Part shown: positions 28,560-35,685 of the stretch, piece after piece
How the letters are laid out: each line of letters opens with the position of its first letter
Numbering within the stretch: the first letter of the stretch is position 1
Assembly: GCA_016721565.1 (NCBI GenBank)
Contig: JADKHW010000008.1
Span: forward strand, 1 to 64,000
Reading direction: 5' to 3'
From: a bacterium
GTDB taxonomy: Bacteria; Electryoneota; RPQS01
Length of the DNA: 64,000 nucleotides
Position numbers and translations under genes: made by a program
Notes under the pieces: generated by a model
The model's input: the letters and a program-made list of their open reading frames with translations, nothing else
What the model was told of the DNA's origin: nothing
Databases searched by the model: none

Positions 28560-29089
28560 AATTCGTGTCTTAACGCCACCTCGTCTGCGTTCATCGGAGC
28601 CTCTGTGATGTCAAGTTTTTCTGCATTAACAGTAATAATGTCCCCAACTTTGATAACTCCCCCCTTTTTCACGATTGCAAAAATTCCTTCGCGCGGCATC
28701 ACACAGTCGCCGGCACGATAGAAGATCGCGCATTTCTGATGGCACTCCTTGCCTATCTGCGTAATCTCAAGCTCTGAATCTCCGATAATTACACGCGTCC
28801 CAATCCTTAGATTGGGAATGTCAATGAACTCGGTCGTTAGATTCTCGGCGAAGGCTCCGGGTCGAACCGGTACACCTTTGTCGCGCATCTTCTGTACACT
28901 CTCCATGGCCAAGAGGCTGATCTGACGGTGCCAGTTTCCAGCATGCACGTCGTTTTCCATCCCCCAGTTTTCGATCAACAGAACATCATTCTGATTGGAT
29001 TTCGGAATGCCGCGCCGCGTGCTTCTGGAGATAGCGACGATTCTGCCTTGTACGGTTTGGTTTACAGTATTGTGGTTGCATGCTGGCAT
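28331..29089 (-). CDS. MOSC-domain protein (molybdenum/sulfur transfer)
   Basis: The first 165 or so residues are a clear MOSC domain: IVAISRSTRRGIPKS, GMENDVHAGNWHRQISLLA, PGAFAENLTTEF and GKECHQKCAIFYRAGDCVMP, with the conserved Cys. Stand-alone MOSC proteins of this group act in molybdenum cofactor handling. The remaining 85 or so residues are read in an overlapping frame inside the cytochrome gene and look non-natural (HYCHRWGMRKHPTRFRYW). The true stop is therefore probably lost through a small indel, or this is an unusually long overlap. It starts 2 bases after moaA. Confidence 0.85.
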   Translation of the reverse strand: MPACNHNTVNQTVQGRIVAISRSTRRGIPKSNQNDVLLIENWGMENDVHAGNWHRQISLLAMESVQKMRDKGVPVRPGAFAENLTTEFIDIPNLRIGTRVIIGDSELEITQIGKECHQKCAIFYRAGDCVMPREGIFAIVKKGGVIKVGDIITVNAEKLDITEAPMNADEVALRHELCSLSLVRSHYCHRWGMRKHPTRFRYWIQRLRLMLLHKITHRNVRAVIRSAAANSPVRTCCLRALGQSQNSRPRLN

Positions 29090-29091
29090 CG

Positions 29092-30123
29092 TTAACCTCC
29101 AATTTCTATCATGCTGAGATCATTCAAGGCAGTGAGTTCCGCTGGGGCGGGATGACCTTCGGGTTTTGCGAACACTGCCCGCATAATTTCAAGCTTGAGT
29201 AGCGCGTCCGTTGCTCTCGAACGCAGTGACTCGCGAAGTTGTGCCTGCGCAGGAAAGAACAGACATGCTTTGAGAGCACCGTCGGCAGTCAGACGCAGGC
29301 GAGAACAGGTTGCACAAAAGCTGCGCGACATTGATGCAATGAAGCTGATCTTGCCGCAAAAGCCGGGAATCATGAAATCTTCCGCTACACGGTTGGCAAT
29401 GAATGTATCGGGCATAGCGTGTAGATCGTAGGTTTGTTCGATTCGTTCGCGCATCATTGCATAGGACACGACGCCGGCTGGATCCCACTGATTGCCTTTG
29501 AACGGCATATACTCGATAAAACGAATATTGACAGGATTGGTCTTGGCCAGCTCAACAAAGTCTAGCATCTCATGCTCATTCACACCGGCCATGACCACCA
29601 TGTTGAGTTTGACCGGTTCAAAATCGTATTCGAGCGCCGCATCAATTGAGCCAAGCACACGGTTCAGGGCATCTCGTCGAGCAATTTTCTTGAAGGTTTC
29701 GCGATTCAGACTATCTAAGCTGATGTTGACTCCACTAAGTCCTGCTTGCTTGAGCAACTGAGCACTCCGGGCGAAGAGTACTCCGTTGGTCGTGAGCGAA
29801 ACCGTATCGATACCCTCGATCTCTACTAAGCGAGCCACCAAGTCTGCTAGATCAGGTCGCGTCGTCGGTTCGCCGCCGGTGAGTCGAATCTTCCGCACCC
29901 CCATCTCTGCCATAATGCGTGCAACTCTAACTATCTCATCATTGTTTAACAGTTGCTCGGATTTTTTCCACTTCAGGCCTTCGGCAGGCATACAATAGGT
30001 ACATCGCAAGGTGCAACGGTCAGTCACGGAAATTCTGAGGTAATCATGGACGCGACCAAAGCGATCCACGAGAATGCTGGACGAATTCCTCTGATTGTGA
30101 CTTAATGAGTTCTCTTCTATCAT
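29092..30123 (-). CDS. moaA: GTP 3',8-cyclase MoaA (molybdenum cofactor step 1)
   Basis: 343 residues. Radical SAM motif CTLRCTYC near residue 38, second Fe-S cluster ligands CATCSRLRLTADGALKAC near 270, and the conserved C-terminal Gly-Gly (MIEIGG). MoaA with MoaC makes cyclic pyranopterin from GTP. It overlaps the preceding Rrf2 gene by four bases (ATGA), placing regulator, cofactor synthesis and nitrate reductase in one transcript. Confidence 0.97.
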   Translation of the reverse strand: MIEENSLSHNQRNSSSILVDRFGRVHDYLRISVTDRCTLRCTYCMPAEGLKWKKSEQLLNNDEIVRVARIMAEMGVRKIRLTGGEPTTRPDLADLVARLVEIEGIDTVSLTTNGVLFARSAQLLKQAGLSGVNISLDSLNRETFKKIARRDALNRVLGSIDAALEYDFEPVKLNMVVMAGVNEHEMLDFVELAKTNPVNIRFIEYMPFKGNQWDPAGVVSYAMMRERIEQTYDLHAMPDTFIANRVAEDFMIPGFCGKISFIASMSRSFCATCSRLRLTADGALKACLFFPAQAQLRESLRSRATDALLKLEIMRAVFAKPEGHPAPAELTALNDLSMIEIGG

Positions 30124-30566
30124 GCTATTCGCTCTTGTCCCATCTCTTCAGCCTTTTTGCTCAGCGTGCGCTGAGCTAACAATCCAATCGTGGTCGCTTC
30201 CATAAAGTGCTGTAGTGTCGTTCTCGTGCCGTCCCAAACGTCTCCAAGTGGGCAGAGAGCGCATTCGCCGCAGTTGCCGAAAGCAAGAGGGCACTCGGTG
30301 ATCCACTTCTCTGAATCAAAGAGTGACAGCACATGCATCAAAGAGATGGTCTCGGGATCTCGTACGAGCACATATCCACCATTGGGGCCGCGGAAGGACG
30401 ATATAAGTCCCTGCGTTTTCAATACTCCGAGTACTTTGCTAAGGTATGGGCGCGGGATGCCTTCCCGGCTAGCCACGTCAGTAGCAAGCCAACGGCTGTC
30501 CTTGGGTTGGCAAGCCAACCAAATCAAGGCCCTAACTGCATATGCCGCTGAATGGGAAAACAACAT
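30120..30566 (-). CDS. Rrf2-family regulator with Cys cluster (NsrR/IscR-like)
   Basis: 148 residues. Winged helix N-terminus AAYAVRALIWLACQP with SREGIPRPYLSKVLGVLKTQ and the wing RGPNGGYVL. The Cys-rich loop ECPLAFGNCGECALCP carries four Cys, consistent with an Fe-S cluster sensing NO, O2 or redox. It is first in the nar/moaA operon and divergent from mobA, so it very likely controls both directions and itself. NsrR is the closest functional idea given RIC in the operon, but the ligand is not readable from sequence. Confidence 0.9.
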   Translation of the reverse strand: MLFSHSAAYAVRALIWLACQPKDSRWLATDVASREGIPRPYLSKVLGVLKTQGLISSFRGPNGGYVLVRDPETISLMHVLSLFDSEKWITECPLAFGNCGECALCPLGDVWDGTRTTLQHFMEATTIGLLAQRTLSKKAEEMGQERIA

Positions 30567-30843
30567 TAAAGAGTATTATATCTTTTTATCTGAATATATT
30601 GTATATTGAGAGGTCTGTCAAGCGACATGAAGTCTAGCCGAGAATCTTAAGATTCTACAATACAGTAAATTGGACTAACTATATCTAATTATAATGATAA
30701 AAAATCTGGATAATTTAGTCCTCTTATCGCCCATCTTTGGTGCTCACTAATCCAGATTGGGTAGCAATCCAGCTTGTAGTTGTCGTGCCAAACTAAGCAG
30801 AAGAGGTGGCGATATTGACGATGATTCACTATAATTACCAAGC
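30567..30843. promoter_or_regulatory. Divergent promoter region with palindromes
   Basis: AT-rich 277 bases between the Rrf2/nar operon and mobA. It holds a perfect 16-base palindrome AGAATCTTAAGATTCT at 30641-30656, a fitting site for a dimeric winged-helix regulator. It also holds a wider inverted repeat AATCTGGAT (30703-30711) / ATCCAGATT (30750-30758). I find no convincing FNR box (TTGAT-N4-ATCAA). The mobA ribosome site is weak. Confidence 0.6.
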
Positions 30844-31470
30844 ATGATCCACATAAATTCAAATATTAAGATTGCTGTTGCAGTGTTAGCCGGCGGTAAC
30901 AGTTCCCGCATGGGACTTCCTAAAGCCGGTCTGAAGCTGATCTCAGGACAAACGATGTTCGAGCACGGTTATGCTATCGCGCAGGAACTTGAATTGCCAT
31001 GCATTGTAGTTGGACATGCTAAAGGAATTGAACTCAATTCTTATCTTGGATTGCTCGTAATTCCTGACGAAATCCCCGGGTGTGGACCCGTGGGAGCACT
31101 CCTCGGGCTACTGAAAAGTTGCGAGGCAACTCACTATCTGGTCATTGCATGCGATCAGCCACTGCTTACTGCGACATTAGTCGGAAAGCTCCTGGTCGAT
31201 ACCGATGAACGACCAACCGTATTTATGAACTCATTCGATGGTAACATCGCTCCGCTTCCGGGACTTTATCCAGCTTCACTCCTTCCCCATGTCAAACAGT
31301 TGCTGCGGCAGACCCGCGCATCTTTGCGGGAATTGCTCGCCAAGTCTGACGCGCGAACAATTGCGATTGCCGAAGAGGAATACGTTCGGCTGCGTAGCGC
31401 AAATGCGCCGCAGGATGTGGCAGAGATCAATGCGCTGCTCAGCTCCCTCTCTTGTAAAACCAGTAATTAG
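30844..31470 (+). CDS. mobA: Molybdenum cofactor guanylyltransferase MobA
   Basis: 208 residues. The nucleotide-binding signature AVLAGGNSSRMGLPKAGLKL begins near residue 13, with IPGCGPVGALLGLL and the metal-binding part VIACDQPLLT. MobA attaches GMP to molybdopterin to form the MGD cofactor NarG needs. First of the plus-strand cofactor genes; moaC begins 8 bases downstream. Confidence 0.94.
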   Translation: MIHINSNIKIAVAVLAGGNSSRMGLPKAGLKLISGQTMFEHGYAIAQELELPCIVVGHAKGIELNSYLGLLVIPDEIPGCGPVGALLGLLKSCEATHYLVIACDQPLLTATLVGKLLVDTDERPTVFMNSFDGNIAPLPGLYPASLLPHVKQLLRQTRASLRELLAKSDARTIAIAEEEYVRLRSANAPQDVAEINALLSSLSCKTSN

Positions 31471-31478
31471 GAATCCCT

Positions 31479-31930
31479 GTGATTGACGTATCTGAAAAAC
31501 CGCACAATGCGATCTGCCGTTGCGGAATCGGTCTTGACCGTCTCGCCTGCGGTCATAGAACGCATACAGGCGGGGACCGTACCCAAAGGTGATCCGCTCG
31601 AAGTTGCGCGTGTGGCAGGGGTCATGGCTGCCAAACGAACATCGGATATCATTCCGTTCTGCCATCCTGTTCCGATAGAATACATCAAGATAGAGCACAA
31701 CATCGCTGCGGATCGGATCACATTGACAGCAACGGTCAAGGGTATCTATCGCACCGGCATGGAAATGGAAGCAATGACTGCTGCTGCTGTGGCGGCGCTA
31801 ACCGTGTACGACATGCTCAAAATGCTCGATGACGATATGGAGATTCTAAGCGTGCGCTTGCTGAAAAAGCAAGGAGGCAAATCAGATTTCAAGGACGCCT
31901 TCTCAGTGCCGCCGACACGACTCCTGAAGC
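31479..31930 (+). pseudogene. moaC: Cyclic pyranopterin monophosphate synthase MoaC, frameshifted near the N-terminus
   Basis: GTG at 31479 begins VIDVSEK, the normal MoaC start. The rest of the protein (RTMRSAVAESVLTVSPAVIE onward) continues in another frame after the A-run at 31495-31499. MoaC hallmarks are intact: AAKRTSDIIPFCHP, GMEMEAMTAAAVAALTVYDM and the end VRLLKKQGGKSDF. An indel in GAAAAAC restores a full protein, so this may be a homopolymer error. A shorter product from an internal start would lack the first strand. Downstream the frame runs into sequence that belongs to a mogA piece in another frame. Confidence 0.85.
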
Positions 31931-32180
31931 CATGCGTGAGATTATCGAGCGCGAAGTCCCGGGCATCCCTGAAGCCATTCGCTCTTATGGTCAGGAGCGA
32001 ACTCCGTATGCAATGCTCTCACGCGCTGTTGCCGGATTGCGCGGAAGCACTTTGATTGTAAACTTGCCCGGCTCAAAGCGTGGCGTGCAGGAATCCCTTG
32101 ACGCACTTTTTCCGGGAATGCTGCATGCCTTTCAGATGATCTGGGGTGGTGGGCATGAACGACCTAAGAAAGCTATGTAG
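31893..32180 (+). pseudogene. C-terminal remnant of a MogA/MoaB-type molybdopterin adenylyltransferase
   Basis: About 90 residues (DTTPEAMREIIEREVPGIPE, TPYAMLSRAVAGLRGSTLIV, NLPGSKRGVQESLDALFPGM) match the C-terminal half of MogA/MoaB. The N-terminal half with the GGTG substrate motif is missing: the fragment follows directly after the end of MoaC in another frame. A deletion has probably joined moaC to the 3' end of mogA, or an ancestral moaC-moaB fusion lost its middle. Insertion of molybdate would then depend on another mogA/moaB gene elsewhere. Confidence 0.8.
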
Positions 32181-32186
32181 GCAATC

Positions 32187-33401
32187 GTGATCAGTTTCAA
32201 CGAAGCGCAAAATATCATTCTGAAGCACGTCAAGCTTCTTCCGCCAGAAACAAGATTGCTTGCAGAATCACGCAATTGCTATCTTGCTGAAGACATTCGC
32301 GCTCCGTTTCCTGTTCCGCGATTTGACCACAGCGCCGTAGATGGGTACGCAATCAGAGCAGCCGACGTTGCAAGCTCTAAAGGCGACAACCCTGTCTCGT
32401 TGAAAGTCATCGGAACAGTCAAGACAGGCGACCTCGCATGCGACTTCGTGACACCCGGCTGCGCCATCAGAATATTCACCGGAGCAATGCTCCCCCGCGG
32501 TGCGGATACAGTTGTCATGGTTGAAGATGTTGTGTTCACAAACGACTCAATTCAAATTCTGACTCCTATTAAGACAAATAAGAATATTCGGCGAACCGGT
32601 GAAGAATTCGCCAAAGATTCAGTTTGCTTACACAAATCAATGAAGCTTACTCCGGCGGCAATCGGGCTAGCAGCGACGCTTGGTATCCAGCAAGTTCGAG
32701 TTTATAGAAAGCCCCGTGTGACACTCGTCATCACAGGCAGTGAGTTAGTTGAACCGGGTAACACGCTCGGCGATGCACAGATTTATGACTCCAACCGCTA
32801 TGCTTTGACAGCCGCGCTTGCTGAAATTGGAGTCGAGCACATTCTGACTCAAACCTCGAAAGACGACCAGCATGCACTTCAACTCAGTCTTGAGCAAGCA
32901 TTGCATGAAGCAGATATTGTCATTACTTCCGGTGGAGCGTCCGTCGGCGATGTGGATTATGTCAAGCCTGCATTACAGGCAATAGGCGCGACGATACGGT
33001 TTGACTCTGTAGAAATCAAGCCGGGCAAACCAACAATTTTTGCGACATTGGAAGACAAGCTCATATTGGGACTTCCGGGTAATCCAGTTTCGGCTTTGGT
33101 TACATTTCTGCTTTTTGTTAAGCCCGCGCTTCTACAAATGATGGGCTGTACTGTTGAGTCAAACATTGTTCATTTCGCCTCGCTCAATGGCACACTCACG
33201 AAACGAACATCGCGTACGGAGTTTGTGCGGGCAAAATCTTTACTCGAAGATGAAGTATCACTCGTTACACCATGTATCGGCCAAGAATCCCACATGCTCG
33301 GCGGGCTTGTCACTGCGGATTCACTGATCATTTTTGACGGTGAACCGCGCACACTGACCAACCGCAGTCAGGTTCGTGTGCTTCCTATTCTTTGGTCATA
33401 G
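32187..33401 (+). CDS. moeA: Molybdopterin molybdenumtransferase MoeA
   Basis: 404 residues, the usual length, starting with GTG at 32187. It shows PFPVPRFDHSAVDGYAIRA, IFTGAMLPRGADTVVMVED, the MoCF-like core VTLVITGSELVEPGNTLGD, TSGGASVGDVDYV and KPGKPTIFATL with GLPGNPVSALV. MoeA inserts molybdate into adenylated molybdopterin. It begins 6 bases after the mogA remnant. Confidence 0.97.
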   Translation: MISFNEAQNIILKHVKLLPPETRLLAESRNCYLAEDIRAPFPVPRFDHSAVDGYAIRAADVASSKGDNPVSLKVIGTVKTGDLACDFVTPGCAIRIFTGAMLPRGADTVVMVEDVVFTNDSIQILTPIKTNKNIRRTGEEFAKDSVCLHKSMKLTPAAIGLAATLGIQQVRVYRKPRVTLVITGSELVEPGNTLGDAQIYDSNRYALTAALAEIGVEHILTQTSKDDQHALQLSLEQALHEADIVITSGGASVGDVDYVKPALQAIGATIRFDSVEIKPGKPTIFATLEDKLILGLPGNPVSALVTFLLFVKPALLQMMGCTVESNIVHFASLNGTLTKRTSRTEFVRAKSLLEDEVSLVTPCIGQESHMLGGLVTADSLIIFDGEPRTLTNRSQVRVLPILWS

Positions 33402-33405
33402 TACT

Positions 33406-34167
33406 GTGATAGAACCACTTTCACTTTCATCGTTTTCGCTGCTTCTCCTGACCTTTTTTGTTGCGGTTATCTATTCTTCGGTTGGGCATGGCGGAGCATC
33501 GGGCTATTTGGCGGTACTCGCGATGTTCTCATTGCCGGTCGCGCAGTTGTCCGGCACTGCTTTAGTGTTGAACGTTATGGTGTCTTCAGTCGCGTTCTGG
33601 TCATTCTATCGTGGTGGACATAAGCTTCCGCCATTTGCTTGGCTTTTGGTGGCTGCGTCGGTGCCGTTCTCCTTTATCGGCGGAGCATTGACCGCCACAG
33701 ATAACAGCTACAAGTATTTGCTTGCGGCGGCGCTTGTCCTATCAGCTGCTCGGTTGGCAATCGGACAACGCACTTCAACTGTTGAAAGCCCCAGAACACC
33801 GGCGTCGTTCGCTGTCGCGGGGATCGGTTCATCAATTGGTTTTCTATCTGGAGTTGTAGGTGTGGGAGGTGGAATATTTCTGAGCCCAATTGCCATATTT
33901 TTGCATTGGACGACTGTAAAATCAGCCGCAACCCTGTCGGCGCTGTTTATCCTCGTAAATTCACTTTCTGGAATCATGGGACGGGCCATGACTCACAAGT
34001 TGATTGTAACGCCGGCACTCGGTCTGATCATTGCGGCTTTTTCTGGCGGACTAATTGGTTCATATTTTGGTTCAAAATACTTTGACGGAACGTTTCTGAA
34101 ACGTATCTTGTCGTTGGTTCTACTTATCGCTGCGTTCAAGTTGATCTGGGCAAGTCTGGGATCATAG
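33406..34167 (+). CDS. TauE/SafE-family permease
   Basis: 254 residues from the GTG at 33406, 4 bases after moeA. The longer frame from 33376 overlaps moeA and is unlikely. About eight helices in two related halves: SSVGHGGASGYLAVLAMFSL in the first, GFLSGVVGVGGGIFLSPIAI in the second. The family moves small anions such as sulfite or sulfonates. In this cluster a role with an oxyanion (nitrite, molybdate or tungstate) is plausible but unproven. Confidence 0.88.
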   Translation: MIEPLSLSSFSLLLLTFFVAVIYSSVGHGGASGYLAVLAMFSLPVAQLSGTALVLNVMVSSVAFWSFYRGGHKLPPFAWLLVAASVPFSFIGGALTATDNSYKYLLAAALVLSAARLAIGQRTSTVESPRTPASFAVAGIGSSIGFLSGVVGVGGGIFLSPIAIFLHWTTVKSAATLSALFILVNSLSGIMGRAMTHKLIVTPALGLIIAAFSGGLIGSYFGSKYFDGTFLKRILSLVLLIAAFKLIWASLGS

Positions 34168-34174
34168 GGTTTAG

Positions 34175-34633
34175 ATGATATTCTCCAAACAAACAAGCTA
34201 TGCAGTACGGGCATTGGTCTATCTAGCTCAGAACCGTGCTAACGGCGCTATACTTGCAACTGTTATCGCAAAGGCTGAAAAACTTCCTGCGCCGTTCCTG
34301 TCAAAACTCATGGGAGAGTTGTCGGCCAACGGAATCGTATCCGGGATACGCGGCCCGGGCGGCGGCTTCACGTTAGCCAAGGAGCCCAAAGATATCTCAT
34401 TGTATGAGATCTTTCTCTTGTATGATGGACTCACTCTTGCAAAAGACTGCCTTCTTGGTTGTGGTGTTTGCAGTGACGAAACCGCGTGCTGTATACATAA
34501 ACACTGGAAAAACACAAAATCCGCAATCGAGGAATTCCTGAAATCGACGACAATCGCTGACCTTGCCGCGATGCGAGAGGAACAGAGATACAACCTCATT
34601 GAAAAGGTTTCGGTCAAGCGACGCAGGAGTTAG
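34175..34633 (+). CDS. Second Rrf2-family regulator with Cys-rich loop
   Basis: 152 residues. Helix-turn-helix part KQTSYAVRALVYLAQNR and LPAPFLSKLMGELSANGIV, wing RGPGGGFTLAKE. The Cys loop reads DCLLGCGVCSDETACC, with more Cys than the first Rrf2 protein at 30120. It closes the plus-strand cofactor operon, 7 bases after the permease. Two such regulators at the two ends of the nitrate block suggest two linked sensors, for example one for NO and one for O2 or cluster status. Confidence 0.88.
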   Translation: MIFSKQTSYAVRALVYLAQNRANGAILATVIAKAEKLPAPFLSKLMGELSANGIVSGIRGPGGGFTLAKEPKDISLYEIFLLYDGLTLAKDCLLGCGVCSDETACCIHKHWKNTKSAIEEFLKSTTIADLAAMREEQRYNLIEKVSVKRRRS

Positions 34634-35004
34634 CGTGATTCCAAGTTAGACAGTAAAGCATCCCTTTCTGCGATATGCGAGTCGTTGACATTTCTATTTT
34701 CGGTTCAATTAGTTACGCTGAAGCGTCCTAAAGGAACTTGAGCATGAAAACAAATTTGAATATGAGGCCGTACATGAAAAACGACAGCCCCTGTATAAGG
34801 GGCTGATTATTTCGAGTGGTGCGATCCATTTGGGTAACCATAATCGACAATCAATTACGGTTGGTCCTTATTGGAGTGAAGTCACTCATCGCTAACTGGA
34901 GTTCGTCTTCTATTGGTTGAAGGAGCAACCTGAAACAATTGGCTGGGGTGGTGTCGGGACATAATCTGTCTTCCGCCGCGCTCCAATATGCGGTCCATGA
35001 AAAT
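34634..35004. other. Spacer between the cofactor operon and tRNA-Asp, with a hairpin
   Basis: Contains a perfect 8-bp hairpin CAGCCCCT (34785-34792) / AGGGGCTG (34798-34805), a likely terminator of the plus-strand operon. Otherwise no open frame with recognisable content. I looked for an integrase end next to the tRNA, as at 9.2 kb, and found none. Confidence 0.5.
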
Positions 35005-35007
35005 CAA

Positions 35008-35035
35008 AAGGGTTTACCATTTCTGGTAAACCCTT
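35008..35035. terminator. Terminator of the tRNA-Val/tRNA-Asp unit
   Basis: Perfect 12-bp arms AAGGGTTTACCA / TGGTAAACCCTT, loop TTTC, T-rich on both sides so it can work in both directions. It lies 10 bases past the tRNA-Asp 3' end on the minus strand. Same hairpin at 9347-9374. Confidence 0.85.
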
Positions 35036-35044
35036 GTTTTTTAG

Positions 35045-35118
35045 CGGGGCCGACGGGACTCGAACCCGCGACCTCCGGCGTGACAGGCCAGCGTTCTAAC
35101 CAACTGAACTACGACCCC
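35045..35118 (-). tRNA. tRNA-Asp (anticodon GUC)
   Basis: 74 nucleotides folding as a full cloverleaf: acceptor GGGGTCG/CGGCCCC (one G-U), D-arm GTTC/GAAC, anticodon arm CTGGC-CTGTCAC-GCCGG with anticodon GTC, T-arm CGGGTTCGAGTCCCG. CCA is not encoded. Its 3' half, from anticodon loop to end, is the sequence found as fragments at 872, 9381 and 14996. Confidence 0.97.
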
Positions 35119-35148
35119 GGCTAAAAGAAAACTATGTATCGAACCTTG

Positions 35149-35222
35149 TGGGCGATGACGGATTCGAACCGCCGACATCCTGCATGTAAAGCAGGCGCTC
35201 TAACCAGCTGAGCTAATCGCCC
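35149..35222 (-). tRNA. tRNA-Val (anticodon UAC)
   Basis: 74 nucleotides: acceptor GGGCGAT/ATCGCCC, D-arm with AGCTCAGCTGG, anticodon arm CCTGC-TTTACAT-GCAGG with anticodon TAC, T-arm GGCGGTTCGAATCCGCC. No encoded CCA. It lies 30 bases upstream of tRNA-Asp in the same transcript. Confidence 0.97.
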
Positions 35223-35515
35223 CTGGCTACTGGGCTTTCTGTCGGAGCCTTATCCCGAGCCAAAATACCCCACGGAATCACAATGCAATACGCAGCCGTT
35301 AAGATCAACGGTGCAAGACTCAAACTCATGAAGCCATCGTGCGGTGGCTGACTCATGAAGAAGTAACCAATGATCAACATCGCTACCCCGGTGCCAAGAA
35401 GGATGTAATTCTTGCGGGTGAACGGAACAGAGAACCGCGGGGCCTGAGCTTCTTTGCTCTTGCCCGCAGATTTCTCAGCAGTTGCTGCTACAGGGGCTTT
35501 ACGCGGTGCGGCGAT
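35213..35515 (-). CDS. Small membrane protein, DUF3098-like, apparent ATC start
   Basis: A 100-codon frame reads from 35515 to TAG at 35213. An Ala/Lys/Pro-rich head (IAAPRKAPVAATAEKSAGKS) is followed by FTRKNYILLGTGVAMLIIGY and a second helix LAPLILTAAYCIVIPWGILA. Two helices with an R-K/E-N-Y-I-L start and an F-M-S turn match the DUF3098 pattern of Bacteroidetes-like bacteria. A strong AAGGAG stands six bases before codon ATC (35515-35513), exactly where ATG is expected. No ATG, GTG or TTG lies between the upstream in-frame TAA and this codon, so an ATC start or a single base change from ATG is implied. The 3' end overlaps tRNA-Val by about 10 bases. Confidence 0.7.
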   Translation of the reverse strand: MAAPRKAPVAATAEKSAGKSKEAQAPRFSVPFTRKNYILLGTGVAMLIIGYFFMSQPPHDGFMSLSLAPLILTAAYCIVIPWGILARDKAPTESPVARGD

Positions 35516-35635
35516 GTCTGTCTCCTTGCGACTTTAGAACCCGAAAATAACCATTTCCGCCTTTCCTGTCAAGGGGCGAAAGGTCCCGGTACAACCGTCA
35601 CTTAGGGTTTTCATTCTGTTTTATAATAACTTAAC

Positions 35636-35663
35636 AAAAGAGCCGGCTCAGGCCGGCTCTTTT
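35636..35663 (-). terminator. Terminator of the kor-nfn-nuo-por operon
   Basis: Perfect 12-bp arms AAAAGAGCCGGC (35636-35647) and GCCGGCTCTTTT (35652-35663) with a four-base loop. It lies 22 bases after the stop of the last operon gene at 35686. Confidence 0.9.
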
Positions 35664-35685
35664 TATTCCTCTGTCCGGAAGCTTC

